A stretch of DNA of 64,000 bases, from NCBI RefSeq assembly GCF_007747445.1, contig NZ_CP036425.1, positions 434,001-498,000 on the forward strand, read 5' to 3'. A model generated the notes under the pieces. The model searched no databases. It saw nothing but the letters and a program-made list of their open reading frames with translations, and was not told where the DNA came from. The stretch comes from Poriferisphaera corsica (GTDB lineage Bacteria; Planctomycetota; Phycisphaerae; Phycisphaerales; Phycisphaeraceae). The translations under genes were made by a program, and so were the position numbers. Each line of letters opens with the position of its first letter. The first letter of the stretch is position 1. Positions 33,709 through 42,612 of the stretch are shown here, one piece after another.

Positions 33709-34191
33709 ATGGCCCAACAAACATCTTTCATCATCAAGGACACGCCAAACTATACCGCCCTTTGTCACACACGTGATATTACTTTCGCTCAGATTCCCGA
33801 AGTCGCAGGCGAAGTCATTCCGCAAATCTGGGAGCACGCTCTTAATAAACTCGATACCTGTACCGCAGGCCCTGTTGTTTTTAGTTATGAGCCATCCGAA
33901 AAACCAGACCACATACAACTCACTATTGCCATCCCCATAGTTCCCAAGGACGGCCTCGAGCTTAGCTCCAGTGACTATCAAATCAAACACTATCCACCAG
34001 CCAAAGTCGCCTCAACAGAACACCCAGGTAGTATGACCACAATCGGCCAATCTTGGGAAAAACTTTTTCAGTCCACCAAAGAAGCTGGCCTGAACTGCGA
34101 ATGTGGCAATGGTCGTGAAATCTATACGCACTGGATCAGTCATGAATCCCCCGACAACCGCACTGAGATACAAGCACTTATTATGGATTAA
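33709..34191 (+). CDS. GyrI-like (AraC effector-binding) domain protein, copy 3
   Basis: 160 residues. Signatures: AGPVVFSYEPSEK, LTIAIPIVPKDG, VASTEHPGSMTTIGQSWEK and REIYTHWISHESPDNRTEIQ. It ends the lexA-GyrI run and is followed by a clear terminator. The triplication with sequence divergence suggests separate ligands. Function beyond small-molecule binding is unknown. Confidence 0.8.
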   Translation: MAQQTSFIIKDTPNYTALCHTRDITFAQIPEVAGEVIPQIWEHALNKLDTCTAGPVVFSYEPSEKPDHIQLTIAIPIVPKDGLELSSSDYQIKHYPPAKVASTEHPGSMTTIGQSWEKLFQSTKEAGLNCECGNGREIYTHWISHESPDNRTEIQALIMD

Positions 34192-34219
34192 ATCGCATAA
34201 AATTAGCATTAATTCCTTC

Positions 34220-34243
34220 GCCGCGTTTTAACGCGGCTTTTTC
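34220..34243 (+). terminator. Terminator after GyrI-like copy 3
   Basis: A 7-bp GC-rich stem (34220-34226 with 34231-34237), TTTA loop and a TTTTTC tail, 29 nt past the stop. Confidence 0.85.
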
Positions 34244-34386
34244 TTTACATCCTCATTGACACCCACCACAATATCTTTTCATGCATCCTGAGTAGTGTTT
34301 GCCATTGTTTGCGGCAGACCAACCCAGAACTCCCACTTATTCATGCTCAACCTCGCACACGAATCAACATAACAACAGAGATTTCC

Positions 34387-34869
34387 ATGACGGCCCAAGA
34401 TTCAGCACACGCTTCTTCCGACCTCGATCTTCTGAAACACTATCTATCAGTTAGAGAGGAGCATTGTCCTTCTTGCAGCTACAACCTGCACAACCTCACC
34501 AATGACTCCTGCCCTGAGTGTGGCGAACCACTCAAATTGCAGGTCGCCCTTCAGACCCCAAAGCTCGCCGCCTTCATCACCGGCCTCATCGCTCTCTCAA
34601 TATCCGCCGGCTTCCCGATTCTCTTTGCCGCAATGGCACTCATCGCCTTCACTGCAAACGGTTACTATCCTCGAAAGATGTTGTACTTTTTTAGCGGCCT
34701 CGTTCTGCTTTCTCTTCTTAATTCTTCCTTCACTTTTGTATGGTGCCGATTTAAAGCGACTCTGATCCGCAGGACCAGCCGTTTTCGATGGCCCGTCGCC
34801 ATCATTTCTTGGCTTCTCTGTCCGATCACCATGTTCATTGCATACATCATTCTCGAATTATTCGAATAG
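34387..34869 (+). CDS. Zinc-ribbon membrane protein
   Basis: 160 residues from ATG 34387 (an upstream TTG at 34309 is unlikely). The N-terminal CPSCSYNLHNLTNDSCPECG is a four-cysteine zinc ribbon of a type very common in planctomycete membrane proteins. Then come about four membrane segments: LAAFITGLIALSISAGFPIL, FAAMALIAF, FFSGLVLLSLLNSSF and WPVAIISWLLCPITMFIAYI. Function is unknown. Confidence 0.75.
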   Translation: MTAQDSAHASSDLDLLKHYLSVREEHCPSCSYNLHNLTNDSCPECGEPLKLQVALQTPKLAAFITGLIALSISAGFPILFAAMALIAFTANGYYPRKMLYFFSGLVLLSLLNSSFTFVWCRFKATLIRRTSRFRWPVAIISWLLCPITMFIAYIILELFE

Positions 34870-34947
34870 CCGCACGTCTCTGTTTTTGCCAAGTACCCAC
34901 TAACCCCTACTTGACGCACCATCCCCCCTTTCCCTTATCATGTCCGC

Positions 34948-35811
34948 ATGTCTCAGGCTCATACCGCCTCCAATTTGGCCTCCCAATTACCCCCCATCGG
35001 CCTCATCGCCGGGCAGGGGCGTATGCCCATCCTCGAAGTCCAAGGTATCCACGCCGCAGGCCGCCAAGTCGCCTGTATCGGCCTCGCAGGCCAATACGAG
35101 CCCGATCTGCCCGATCTCTGCGATCATTTCGCACCCGTAGGCCTGATCCGCATCGGTCAGTGGTGTAAAAAACTTCGTCAATTCGGTGCCGACGAAGCCG
35201 TCATGATCGGCCGCGTTCGCAAATCACGCATGTATGACCCCCTCGGCATTTTTCGGCAACTCCCTGATTTTCGTGCTGCTAAAATCTGGTATCGTGTCCT
35301 GAGGCACGATCGTCGGTCGCAAACCCTCCTTTCCGCCGTCGCAAACGAAATGCAAACCTGTGGAGTCAAACTCATCGATTCAACCCAGTACATCACAGAC
35401 CATCTCGCTTCCGAAGGCATCATGACCAAGCGAGGGCTTACGCCCGCTCAGGAAGCCGACATCAAATTCGCTTGGCCCATCCTCATGAACATGAATAATC
35501 TCGAAATCGGCCAAGCCATTGCCGTCAAAGACCGCGAAGTCATCGCCGTCGAAGCGATGGAAGGCACAGATGCCATGATCAAACGCGCAGGCAAGCTCTG
35601 CCGCTCCGGCAACTTCATCCTCCTCAAAGGACCCAACCCCGGCAAAGACATGCGCTTCGATGTCCCAACCATCGGCCTCCAAACCATCAAAACCCTCGAA
35701 TCTGCAGGCGGTTCCTGTCTCGTCGTGGCCACCAACCAAGTCATTCTCGCCGACAAGCCCCGCGTCATTGAAGCCGCCAATAAAGCGAACATCACCGTCG
35801 TCGGAATATAA
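34948..35811 (+). CDS. lpxI: UDP-2,3-diacylglucosamine pyrophosphatase LpxI
   Basis: 287 residues, usual family length. LpxI removes UMP from UDP-2,3-diacylglucosamine, a lipid A step done by LpxH in many bacteria. Signatures: IGLIAGQGRMPILEVQGIHA, DEAVMIGRVRKSRMYDP, RSQTLLSAVANEMQ, TPAQEADIKFAWPI, AVEAMEGTDAMIKRAGKLC, KGPNPGKDMRFDVPTIG. It supports an outer membrane with lipid A in this planctomycete. Other lpx genes are not in the window. Confidence 0.93.
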   Translation: MSQAHTASNLASQLPPIGLIAGQGRMPILEVQGIHAAGRQVACIGLAGQYEPDLPDLCDHFAPVGLIRIGQWCKKLRQFGADEAVMIGRVRKSRMYDPLGIFRQLPDFRAAKIWYRVLRHDRRSQTLLSAVANEMQTCGVKLIDSTQYITDHLASEGIMTKRGLTPAQEADIKFAWPILMNMNNLEIGQAIAVKDREVIAVEAMEGTDAMIKRAGKLCRSGNFILLKGPNPGKDMRFDVPTIGLQTIKTLESAGGSCLVVATNQVILADKPRVIEAANKANITVVGI

Positions 35812-35880
35812 CCACACCACATGCCCGTTATCTCTACGCAAACCGCTCCCGGAAGTGAGGCCGATTTGCCGTAGCATTCA

Positions 35881-35923
35881 CAAGCCCGTCACCGCTGGTG
35901 ATGGGGTGTTCTGCAACTCAGCA
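35881..35923 (+). repeat. Dispersed hairpin repeat, copy B
   Basis: CAAGCCC, then stem GTCACC/GGTGAT, GGGGTGTT and GCAACTCA. It is part of the four-copy family, 69 nt past the lpxI stop. Confidence 0.75.
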
Positions 35924-35997
35924 CCTTATTGCCCACAACTCCTTTTACTTCCAATTGGCTCTCGTCTAGTGCTTTTGCTATCCTTATTCTGCAATTT

Positions 35998-36023
35998 AGA
36001 CTCAGTCTAATTGGACTGAGTCT
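35998..36023. promoter_or_regulatory. Perfect 10-bp inverted repeat, possible operator
   Basis: AGACTCAGTC, 6 nt, then GACTGAGTCT. It ends 25 nt before the ATG at 36049. No T run follows, so a binding site or 5' UTR hairpin is more likely than a terminator. Confidence 0.5.
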
Positions 36024-36048
36024 CGACTGTTTGAGAGACACCATAGAA

Positions 36049-36528
36049 ATGAGCATCATGACCACCACCGCAAACAAACCATTCTTCGAAGCGCTCGCTG
36101 CCGCCATCGCCCCGAATAGCGAATTCGCATCGGTCATCCCAACAGAAACCGCTCTCACATGTGCTGCGCCCAACGATGTTCCCGCAATCTATGAAGTCAC
36201 GCTCGATGCTAACAACATCTATATCGCGCTCCACACCCCCGACCGTTGGCTCAGTGAATCGGTCGAAGCCGACCTCATGCATACCGGCGACAAGCTCGAA
36301 GAGCTGCTCGAAGATGAACTCGTCGAACTCAATGCCTCTCATACAAAATACACCTTCCAGCATTATCGCGACGATCATCTACGCTATATCTTCCGTACAC
36401 CCATCTCCTTTGAGGCCGAATCCGACCTCACGAGTGCCGTCCTCATCAAGCAAGCCGCGGACCTCCTCCTCGCCTATCAACTCGCATTTGTTGAGCTCGG
36501 CGACATGGCCGGCGAAGACGAAGATTAA
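36049..36528 (+). CDS. Hypothetical acidic cytoplasmic protein
   Basis: 159 residues from ATG 36049 (ATG 36058 is also possible). No signal peptide or membrane segment. It is acidic, especially at the end (GDMAGEDED). Visible landmarks: PAIYEVTLDANNIYIALHTP, LEELLEDELVELNASHTKYT and LRYIFRTPISFEAESDLTS. The alternating pattern and length recall small YbjN or chaperone-like folds, but no family is recognised with confidence. A perfect palindrome lies just upstream. Confidence 0.7.
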   Translation: MSIMTTTANKPFFEALAAAIAPNSEFASVIPTETALTCAAPNDVPAIYEVTLDANNIYIALHTPDRWLSESVEADLMHTGDKLEELLEDELVELNASHTKYTFQHYRDDHLRYIFRTPISFEAESDLTSAVLIKQAADLLLAYQLAFVELGDMAGEDED

Positions 36529-37209
36529 ATTCTCAATACCAGCAGATGCCGTTCTACCTGCGTGACGACAACCTTGATTGAGCGATCAATATGTATCAGG
36601 CTCTGCCTCATTGATTTCTCATCACTTTTTCATCCGTGTGTCACAAAAGATATGCACCCTAATTGATAATTTTCACCGCGATGTTACGCTTAGTGTTACG
36701 TGTACGCTGCGACATCAGACAGTCAGCCTCTAACCTGACGTCACTTCGCCTGTCCCGTTTCGTTTCAGACTGCTGTCTCAGAGCGATTAACGTCATCATT
36801 GACACGACTTCTTTGTTGGTCGGCTTGACTCAGCCCCCGCTTTTCACGCACATTCTCATTGCCCCGCCCGTGAAGTGAAAGCTCGCCGTTCAACTTACAA
36901 GTATGACGCCTCGCTCGACCGCGTGCTATCCATGTTTGATAGCTGTACGGTCAAGTTGCTTACTTTTACGTTAGCTTTCAAGCGTGAACTCGTTTGCTAC
37001 TCACCCGGTCAACAACTGACCTATTGCAATCAAACATATTTACGCCAAACATTCTGACATCCGCAACTGACCTGAATCAACCCCGCGCTACAATCAACGC
37101 TTGATTGACGCTTTGAGCAGACTGCCACAAATCCAGATCACCTATCATTTGATCTGACGCAAACCGCTCTAAACAACAGCGCATTCACGACTCTTATGGA
37201 GCATTCGCA
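36529..37209. other. 681-bp gap without a recognised gene
   Basis: Small open frames here (60-72 codons) have Cys/Arg/Leu-rich, unnatural compositions and no ribosome binding site. No strong hairpin or repeat copy was seen. It must contain the promoter of the glycosyltransferase gene at 37210. Confidence 0.5.
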
Positions 37210-38673
37210 ATGCGAGTTCTCATGCTAGGTTGGGAGTTTCCTCCCTTTATCTCCGGTGGCCTCGGCACCGCATGCCATGGCCTCACCAAAGCCCTCGGCA
37301 AGTGTGGCGTCGATATCACATTCGTACTCCCCAAAGCCATCGACTCCGAACTGACTTCACACGTCAACCTCCTTGCCCCCCAAACCACCCCCACAGGCAA
37401 TCCCCCCGGCAAACGCTCCGCCGAAGAAGTCGCCGCTACCTTCACTTACGAACAACTCGCCTACGACGAGCCTTCCACCGAAGATTTCTCCCACGTCACC
37501 TTCCAAGCCATCCCCGCCAAGGTGCCCGCCCCCTATCAACAATCCAAGCCCGCCGCCTCCTCATCTTTCTTCGCGCCGCCCACCGAGATGGCCAAGCAAT
37601 ACGATCAACGCCATACCTCGCATAAAGCTGGCCCCGCCATCCGTACCTCCCCGCGGCCTGGCTTCTCTTCCGATCAAGCCACACCTACTTCACACCCCGT
37701 CGCGCATGAGCCCGGCTCCGAAGTTGAATACGACGGCGACCTCTATGCCGCCGCCAAACGCTATGCCGCACTCACGCTCGACCTCTGCCGCAACAACCAC
37801 GATTTTGACGTCGTACACGCGCACGATTGGCTCACCTTCCCCGCAGGCATCGCCGCCTCGCAAGCCCTCTCTCTCCCTCTCGTCGTCCACATCCACTCCA
37901 CCGAATTCGACCGTGCTGGCGACAACATCAATCAAGCTATCTACGCCATCGAAAAGCAGGGCCTCCACGCCGCCACCGCCATCATCGCGGTCTCGCACCT
38001 CACCAAATCCATCGTCTGTAATCGCTACGACATCCCCCCCGAAAAAGTCCACGTCGTCTACAACGGCATCGACAACGGTGTCATCACCCCTATCCAAGCC
38101 GCACGCCCACGCACCATCGACCGCAACGATAAAATCGCCCTCTTCCTCGGCCGCATCACCCACCAAAAAGGCCCTGAATACTTCGTCGAAGCCGCTAAAA
38201 AAGTTCTCGAGAAGATCGACAACATCAAATTCATCATGGCAGGTTCAGGCGACAAAACCCGTGAAGTCATCGAACTCGCAGCCAAGCACGGCATCGGCAA
38301 CAAAGTCCTCTTCACAGGCTTCCTACGCGGCAACGACGTCCAGCGCGTCTTCCAAATGGCCGACGTCTACGTCATGCCCTCCGTCTCCGAGCCCTTCGGC
38401 ATCGCCGCTCTCGAAGCCATTCGGCAAGACGTTCCCGTCATCGTATCCAAAACTTCAGGCGTCGCCGAAGTCGTTCGCCACGCACTCAAAGTCGACTTCT
38501 GGGACACCCACGCCATCGCCGATCGCATCGTCAACGTCCTCACCCGCCCACCCCTCGCCGCCGAACTCCGCAAGCACGCCGACCTCGAACTCCGCAAACT
38601 CACCTGGGACGGTGCCGCCATCAAAACCACGGAACTTTATACCCAACTCACGCCCACAGCCCTTCATAGTTAA
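37210..38673 (+). CDS. Glycogen/starch-synthase-like glycosyltransferase
   Basis: 487 residues. GT-B fold: the N-terminal lobe begins MLGWEFPPFISGGLGTACHG, with the GGL glycine loop of sugar-nucleotide binding; VVHAHDWLTFPAGI, VHIHSTEFDRAGDNI and VYNGIDNGV follow. The C-terminal lobe has LFLGRITHQKGPEYFVEA and SVSEPFGIAALEAIRQD with the E-x7-E motif. Such proteins transfer glucose from ADP- or UDP-glucose to an alpha-glucan (GT5/GT4 boundary). A Pro/Ser/Thr-rich insert at about residues 100-172 separates parts of the first lobe and is unusual for GlgA. TGGAGC precedes the start; the gene ends in a terminator. Confidence 0.88.
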   Translation: MRVLMLGWEFPPFISGGLGTACHGLTKALGKCGVDITFVLPKAIDSELTSHVNLLAPQTTPTGNPPGKRSAEEVAATFTYEQLAYDEPSTEDFSHVTFQAIPAKVPAPYQQSKPAASSSFFAPPTEMAKQYDQRHTSHKAGPAIRTSPRPGFSSDQATPTSHPVAHEPGSEVEYDGDLYAAAKRYAALTLDLCRNNHDFDVVHAHDWLTFPAGIAASQALSLPLVVHIHSTEFDRAGDNINQAIYAIEKQGLHAATAIIAVSHLTKSIVCNRYDIPPEKVHVVYNGIDNGVITPIQAARPRTIDRNDKIALFLGRITHQKGPEYFVEAAKKVLEKIDNIKFIMAGSGDKTREVIELAAKHGIGNKVLFTGFLRGNDVQRVFQMADVYVMPSVSEPFGIAALEAIRQDVPVIVSKTSGVAEVVRHALKVDFWDTHAIADRIVNVLTRPPLAAELRKHADLELRKLTWDGAAIKTTELYTQLTPTALHS

Positions 38674-38699
38674 GACGTGTCATAAAACTAAAACTCACC

Positions 38700-38735
38700 C
38701 AACCCGCATACCTTCGCATGCGGGTTGTTCTTTTG
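38700..38735 (+). terminator. Terminator after the glycosyltransferase
   Basis: A 10-bp stem (38700-38709 with 38718-38727), 8-nt loop and TTCTTTT tail. Confidence 0.8.
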
Positions 38736-38783
38736 TATGACACAATATAGACCCCCCAGCTTACGCACATTACCATAGCCCTC

Positions 38784-39338
38784 ATGGATTCACCCGCACC
38801 TAAACCTATCATCATCACAATCGCTCTTCTCCTCATCGTCCTCCTCGCCTACATCCTCTTTGCCGTCGTCCCCGGCCGCCAACTCGGTCCCGGCTCATCC
38901 AACGTCAAAACCGCCATTCAAATCCCCACCGCCCGCTTCAACATCGGCTCCCCATCACAATACAAAGATCCAACCATCTACACCGACTACCTCGATTCCC
39001 GTCAGGTCTACCTCGTTACCAATTCACACAACATGCTCGTTGCCCTCGCTGCACGTTGCCCCAAAGACAACAATCCCATCACCTTTGATCGCGATTCTTA
39101 TCGCTTTGAGTGTCACGCCTGTCGCTCCCGTTTCACTTCCGATGGCCTCCGCCTTCGCCCATACACAGCCCCCACCTCCCTTGCTCGTTTGCAAATCGCC
39201 TACGATCCTGACAACGACACCCTCACCGTCCGTCCCCACCGTTTTTTCTTTCACGAAAATAAAAAACGCGACACCTGGTCAAACCCTCATTCCATGTATC
39301 ACTACATCACCCCCAATATCGCTCCTGTACGCCGCTGA
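38784..39338 (+). CDS. Membrane-anchored protein with degenerate Rieske-like domain
   Basis: 184 residues. One helix at about 11-31 (IIITIALLLIVLLAYILFAV) anchors an outside domain. The middle DSRQVYLVTNSHNMLVALAA, RCPKDN and FECHACRSRFTSDG follow the order of a Rieske iron-sulfur protein: the cofactor loops are normally CTH-type and CPCHGSRF-type. Here the first loop has C-P-K with no His and the second is C-H-A-C, so a standard 2Fe-2S Rieske cluster could not be built the usual way; three Cys and one His remain and could bind zinc. The likeness is by eye. It is a single gene. Confidence 0.6.
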   Translation: MDSPAPKPIIITIALLLIVLLAYILFAVVPGRQLGPGSSNVKTAIQIPTARFNIGSPSQYKDPTIYTDYLDSRQVYLVTNSHNMLVALAARCPKDNNPITFDRDSYRFECHACRSRFTSDGLRLRPYTAPTSLARLQIAYDPDNDTLTVRPHRFFFHENKKRDTWSNPHSMYHYITPNIAPVRR

Positions 39339-39495
39339 AGACCCATTTCAATTTAAACCTCATCGCTTCAAAAAAAACAATCACCATTTCCCCTCATTTT
39401 TCTTTGATCGACTCTTTTTTCACCATATTATTCAAAGTATACACAAGCACATTCTTAAGCATTTTATTTTGACCTTTAACGCAATGTGGTGACCT

Positions 39496-40560
39496 ATGAA
39501 TCAGATGCTTTCCCCTGCTGCTACCCTGTCTAATCATCCACTGTATTCGTCTTCCCAGATTCCTCGCTACATCACACAAACCGAAGCCAATCAACTCGCA
39601 ACCTTCTCTCAGCGAGCCTTCTTCCACATCCCCGTTCCCGCCTCTTTTTCCCTCCCCCGCGCCATCTGCTCCTATGGCTTCTACATTCTCGCGCCCAACC
39701 ATTGGAACCCCATCACCCAAACCTTCACCCGCCCATTCCGCTTCGCGCACAACCGCACCCTCGTCATTCAACTCACACAAAAATCACAAACCACCACCCC
39801 TCGCCTCTGCGTCAAAACCTCTCAGCCCGCAACGCCCCTCGAAATCATTCACATCAAACAGGCGCTTCGGCGAATGCTCCGCCTCAATGAAGACTTCACA
39901 CGCTTCCACAGCCTGCACCCCCTCGCAGCCCGCAAACATTTTGGCCGCCTCCTGCGTTCGCCCTCACTCTTTGAAGATATCATCAAAACGATCACCACCT
40001 GTAATGTCACTTGGCCCAACACCATCCGTATGAACAATCTGCTTGTCCAAAAAATCGGCCGCGGTGACTTCCCTTCTCCCAAACAGCTCGCCGCCGTTAC
40101 AGAATCTGAACTCAAACATCTTTGCAAAGTCGGCTACCGCGCCAAGCGCATCATCAAACTCGCCCGTTGCATCGTCAACGGCTCGCTCAATCTCAGCGAA
40201 CTCGACTCACCCACCCTCACCACCGATCAGCTCTATCCCAAACTTCTCGCCATCCACGGTATAGGCCCTTACGCCGCCTCAAATCTCTGTCAACTCCTCG
40301 CCCATTACGACCGCATCCCCATCGACTCCGAAACCCACCGCCACTTCTGTAAACACCACAACCTCAAACGCCCTACCACCCACAAATCAATCAATCGATT
40401 AGACAAGAAAATACGTAAGCATTACACCCCCTACGCTCCCTACCAATTCCTCGCCTACTGGTTCGACCTCTGGCAAGACTACGAAGATCATCTCGATAAA
40501 CCCGCCCACGATTGGCAACCCCACGAACTCGACGCCTTCACCGCCTCTAACCTCAACTAA
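39496..40560 (+). CDS. HhH-GPD family DNA glycosylase (AlkA-like)
   Basis: 354 residues. The helix-hairpin-helix is LLAIHGIGPYAASNLCQLL (near residue 250), followed by the catalytic Asp in RIPIDSETHRHF. The position where bifunctional family members carry a catalytic Lys is not Lys, which points to a monofunctional base-excision enzyme of the AlkA type. There is no C-terminal iron-sulfur cysteine cluster. The N-terminal 130 residues could be the beta domain of AlkA/OGG1 (FSLPRAICSYGFYILAPNHW). It removes damaged bases, probably alkylated ones. The start is poorly supported by a ribosome binding site. Confidence 0.8.
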   Translation: MNQMLSPAATLSNHPLYSSSQIPRYITQTEANQLATFSQRAFFHIPVPASFSLPRAICSYGFYILAPNHWNPITQTFTRPFRFAHNRTLVIQLTQKSQTTTPRLCVKTSQPATPLEIIHIKQALRRMLRLNEDFTRFHSLHPLAARKHFGRLLRSPSLFEDIIKTITTCNVTWPNTIRMNNLLVQKIGRGDFPSPKQLAAVTESELKHLCKVGYRAKRIIKLARCIVNGSLNLSELDSPTLTTDQLYPKLLAIHGIGPYAASNLCQLLAHYDRIPIDSETHRHFCKHHNLKRPTTHKSINRLDKKIRKHYTPYAPYQFLAYWFDLWQDYEDHLDKPAHDWQPHELDAFTASNLN

Positions 40561-40591
40561 CTTTTAGTTAGATCGCAAGCTCCAATGCCTC

Positions 40592-41407
40592 TTACGCCGC
40601 AACCCGCTCGCTCTTACCTTTAACCGTACAAGCCTGCCCCTTTTTCAGCCTCGCAATCATGCAAGGCCGCATCCCCCTCAATCCCTCAACCTTCCCAATC
40701 AACCGAAGCCATAGCAGCTCCACCAGCATCAGCGGTGGCAACACCGCCAAATGCCCCGACGAGTTGACCATCTCCACCTTTGCAAGTTCCAGTCCCGCCG
40801 CCTCAGCCACTTTTCTTAAATCCTTCTCTCTATTCATGAGATAGTGAGTCTCGTACACGTCCTCACCTTTTCTTCCCAGCAGCACACCCGCCGCCCACGC
40901 AATCATCACTTCCGGCAACAACCGCGCACCCAACGTTGTATACCCCCACTTGTTCGGCGTATGAATCAACACCTCCCCATCCTCACTCAGCACACGCTCC
41001 ACCTCACGCATCAAACCCACCGGATCCTTCACATGCTCCACCACCATATTCAGCGTCACCAGATCCACGCCCCCATCTCCCATCGGCAATCTCTCCGTAA
41101 TATCGCACACCACCTTCTCATTCAATCCCTCATGCCGCCCAATCGAATCCGCATCCAGATCAATCCCCACAACATGCACGTCCTCCAAATCCAACCGATA
41201 CTCATTTTTCTCCGCAACAAATGGCGAGAAAAACGCATGTCCGCACCCCAAATCAATCCACCGCTTAACCTTTCCTTCACCCAATATCCGCTTCAGTTCA
41301 TCCGCATACCCGTACTGACTGTTCAGCAACTCCGGATACAGTAACCGCACCGCTTTCCAGTAAAGCCGATCCGTCAACCGATAATAAGCAGCGCGCAATG
41401 ATCCCAT
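40592..41407 (-). CDS. SAM-dependent methyltransferase (class I)
   Basis: 271 residues. Motif I is KRWIDLGCGHAFFSPFVAEK, motif II ends in VHVVGIDLDADSI, and the motif IV area is VDLVTLNMVVEHVKDPVGLM followed by LSEDGEVLIHTPNKWGY. This is the UbiE/COQ5-like layout of small-molecule methyltransferases. The C-terminal hydrophobic stretch LAVLPPLMLVELLWLRLIG suggests membrane association, for example with a lipid or quinone substrate. It is convergent with the DNA glycosylase gene. Confidence 0.85.
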   Translation of the reverse strand: MGSLRAAYYRLTDRLYWKAVRLLYPELLNSQYGYADELKRILGEGKVKRWIDLGCGHAFFSPFVAEKNEYRLDLEDVHVVGIDLDADSIGRHEGLNEKVVCDITERLPMGDGGVDLVTLNMVVEHVKDPVGLMREVERVLSEDGEVLIHTPNKWGYTTLGARLLPEVMIAWAAGVLLGRKGEDVYETHYLMNREKDLRKVAEAAGLELAKVEMVNSSGHLAVLPPLMLVELLWLRLIGKVEGLRGMRPCMIARLKKGQACTVKGKSERVAA

Positions 41408-41514
41408 AAAAGCTTCTGACCTTTCACCTCATTCATCGACACATCATTCACGCCAAAACCACGCCCGCCCTTATCGGACACCCTTAATAGAGAAGATGAT
41501 TCATCGTGTCTTAT

Positions 41515-41559
41515 CAAGCCCATGACCGCCGGTCATGGGGTGTTTTACAAATCAGCATC
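41515..41559 (+). repeat. Dispersed hairpin repeat, copy C
   Basis: CAAGCCC, stem ATGACC/GGTCAT, GGGGTGTT, ACAAATCA. It is part of the four-copy family and lies between two minus-strand genes. Confidence 0.75.
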
Positions 41560-41673
41560 AGTTGCTTGCAACTCAAGTCACCGCAGGCTAACAGCTTGCC
41601 GGTCTTTATTTAGCCGTACACTTCTCTTCGCCTCACTTGCGTTTTCTATCGCACTCGCATGAACAACTAGTAC

Positions 41674-42612
41674 TCACTCCCCTCGCTGCCGCATCGCTTC
41701 ATACATCAAGACCGCTGCCGCGTTTGACGCATTCAACGAATCCACAATGCCCGACTTATTCGGGATCACCACCCTTTGTCCTCCATACTTATCCGCAGCT
41801 TCTAACCACATATTAGATAAGCCTCGATCCTCTGGCCCGATCACGATCGCAATCCCCCCACCCCCCCCAATTCCCTCGGCTCCTCGATTCCCGCGATCAG
41901 CCTCCAACCCCTTCCCATAATCTGCTTCGCGATAGTCCACCGCTCCCGCCGGCGTTGCCGCCAAAATCCGAACACGATTCTCAACCAACCACGCAATCAC
42001 CTCTTCCTCATCCGCGCTAACCGTTGGCAAATCAAACACCGCCGCCGTACTCGTCCGAATCGCATTCGGATGTAACACATCCACCGGATACCCTGCTGTA
42101 TTCGCCGCAATCACTGCATCAACACCCGCTGCCGCAGCAGTCCGCACCATCGCCCCAACATTCCCCGGCTTCTCCATCTGGACACAAACCAAATACACGC
42201 CCCCCTCCGTTGGCACTTCACCATCAACCGCACCACTAACCAATTTATCTAATCCCCAGTTAGGTGCTTCGAATATCGCCAGCAGGCCCTCCGGCCCATC
42301 CACATAACTTACCTTTTCCATCACTTCTCGATTCACCCCAAACAGCTTCACCCCATCCTCCCTACCCATCACGCGTGATAGAATCTCATCAACGCCAGCT
42401 TTCACCGCATCATCCTTACCCACCATCGTTTCGCACACATATATCTCGCGCATCACCAACCCCGCCATCACAGCGCGGCTGACCTCTCTCACCCCCTCAG
42501 CTAACACCACGCCCGCCGCACGACGCTTCCGCCCATTACGTAACCTCACCAATTCCTTAACCCGAGGATTTGTTCTGCTTGTGATCTCGATCATCTTCAT
42601 TTCGTGACTCAT
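41674..42612 (-). CDS. TrmH/SpoU-family RNA 2'-O-methyltransferase
   Basis: 312 residues from ATG 42612; downstream ATGs at 42600 and 42594 are alternatives. N-terminal substrate-binding part: RTNPRVKELVRLRNGRKRRA and VLAEGVREVSRAVMAGL. SPOUT domain: motif 1 EKPGNVGAMVRTAAAAG, motif 2 IAIVIGPEDRGLS, motif 3 IPNKSGIVDSLNASNAAAVL. These form the knotted SAM site. It methylates ribose in rRNA or tRNA. There is a Gly-rich loop (GIGGGGG) just before motif 2. The top strand is C-rich here although the gene is on the minus strand. Confidence 0.9.
   Translation of the reverse strand: MSHEMKMIEITSRTNPRVKELVRLRNGRKRRAAGVVLAEGVREVSRAVMAGLVMREIYVCETMVGKDDAVKAGVDEILSRVMGREDGVKLFGVNREVMEKVSYVDGPEGLLAIFEAPNWGLDKLVSGAVDGEVPTEGGVYLVCVQMEKPGNVGAMVRTAAAAGVDAVIAANTAGYPVDVLHPNAIRTSTAAVFDLPTVSADEEEVIAWLVENRVRILAATPAGAVDYREADYGKGLEADRGNRGAEGIGGGGGIAIVIGPEDRGLSNMWLEAADKYGGQRVVIPNKSGIVDSLNASNAAAVLMYEAMRQRGE

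Noticed and set aside
36663-37057. Two short plus-strand frames (71 and 60 codons) before the glycosyltransferase
   Set aside because: Unusual composition and no supporting signals.
37373-38740. A 455-codon plus-strand frame overlapping the glycosyltransferase gene
   Set aside because: Ser/Pro/Thr-rich shadow of a C-rich gene; the other frame carries all glycosyltransferase motifs.
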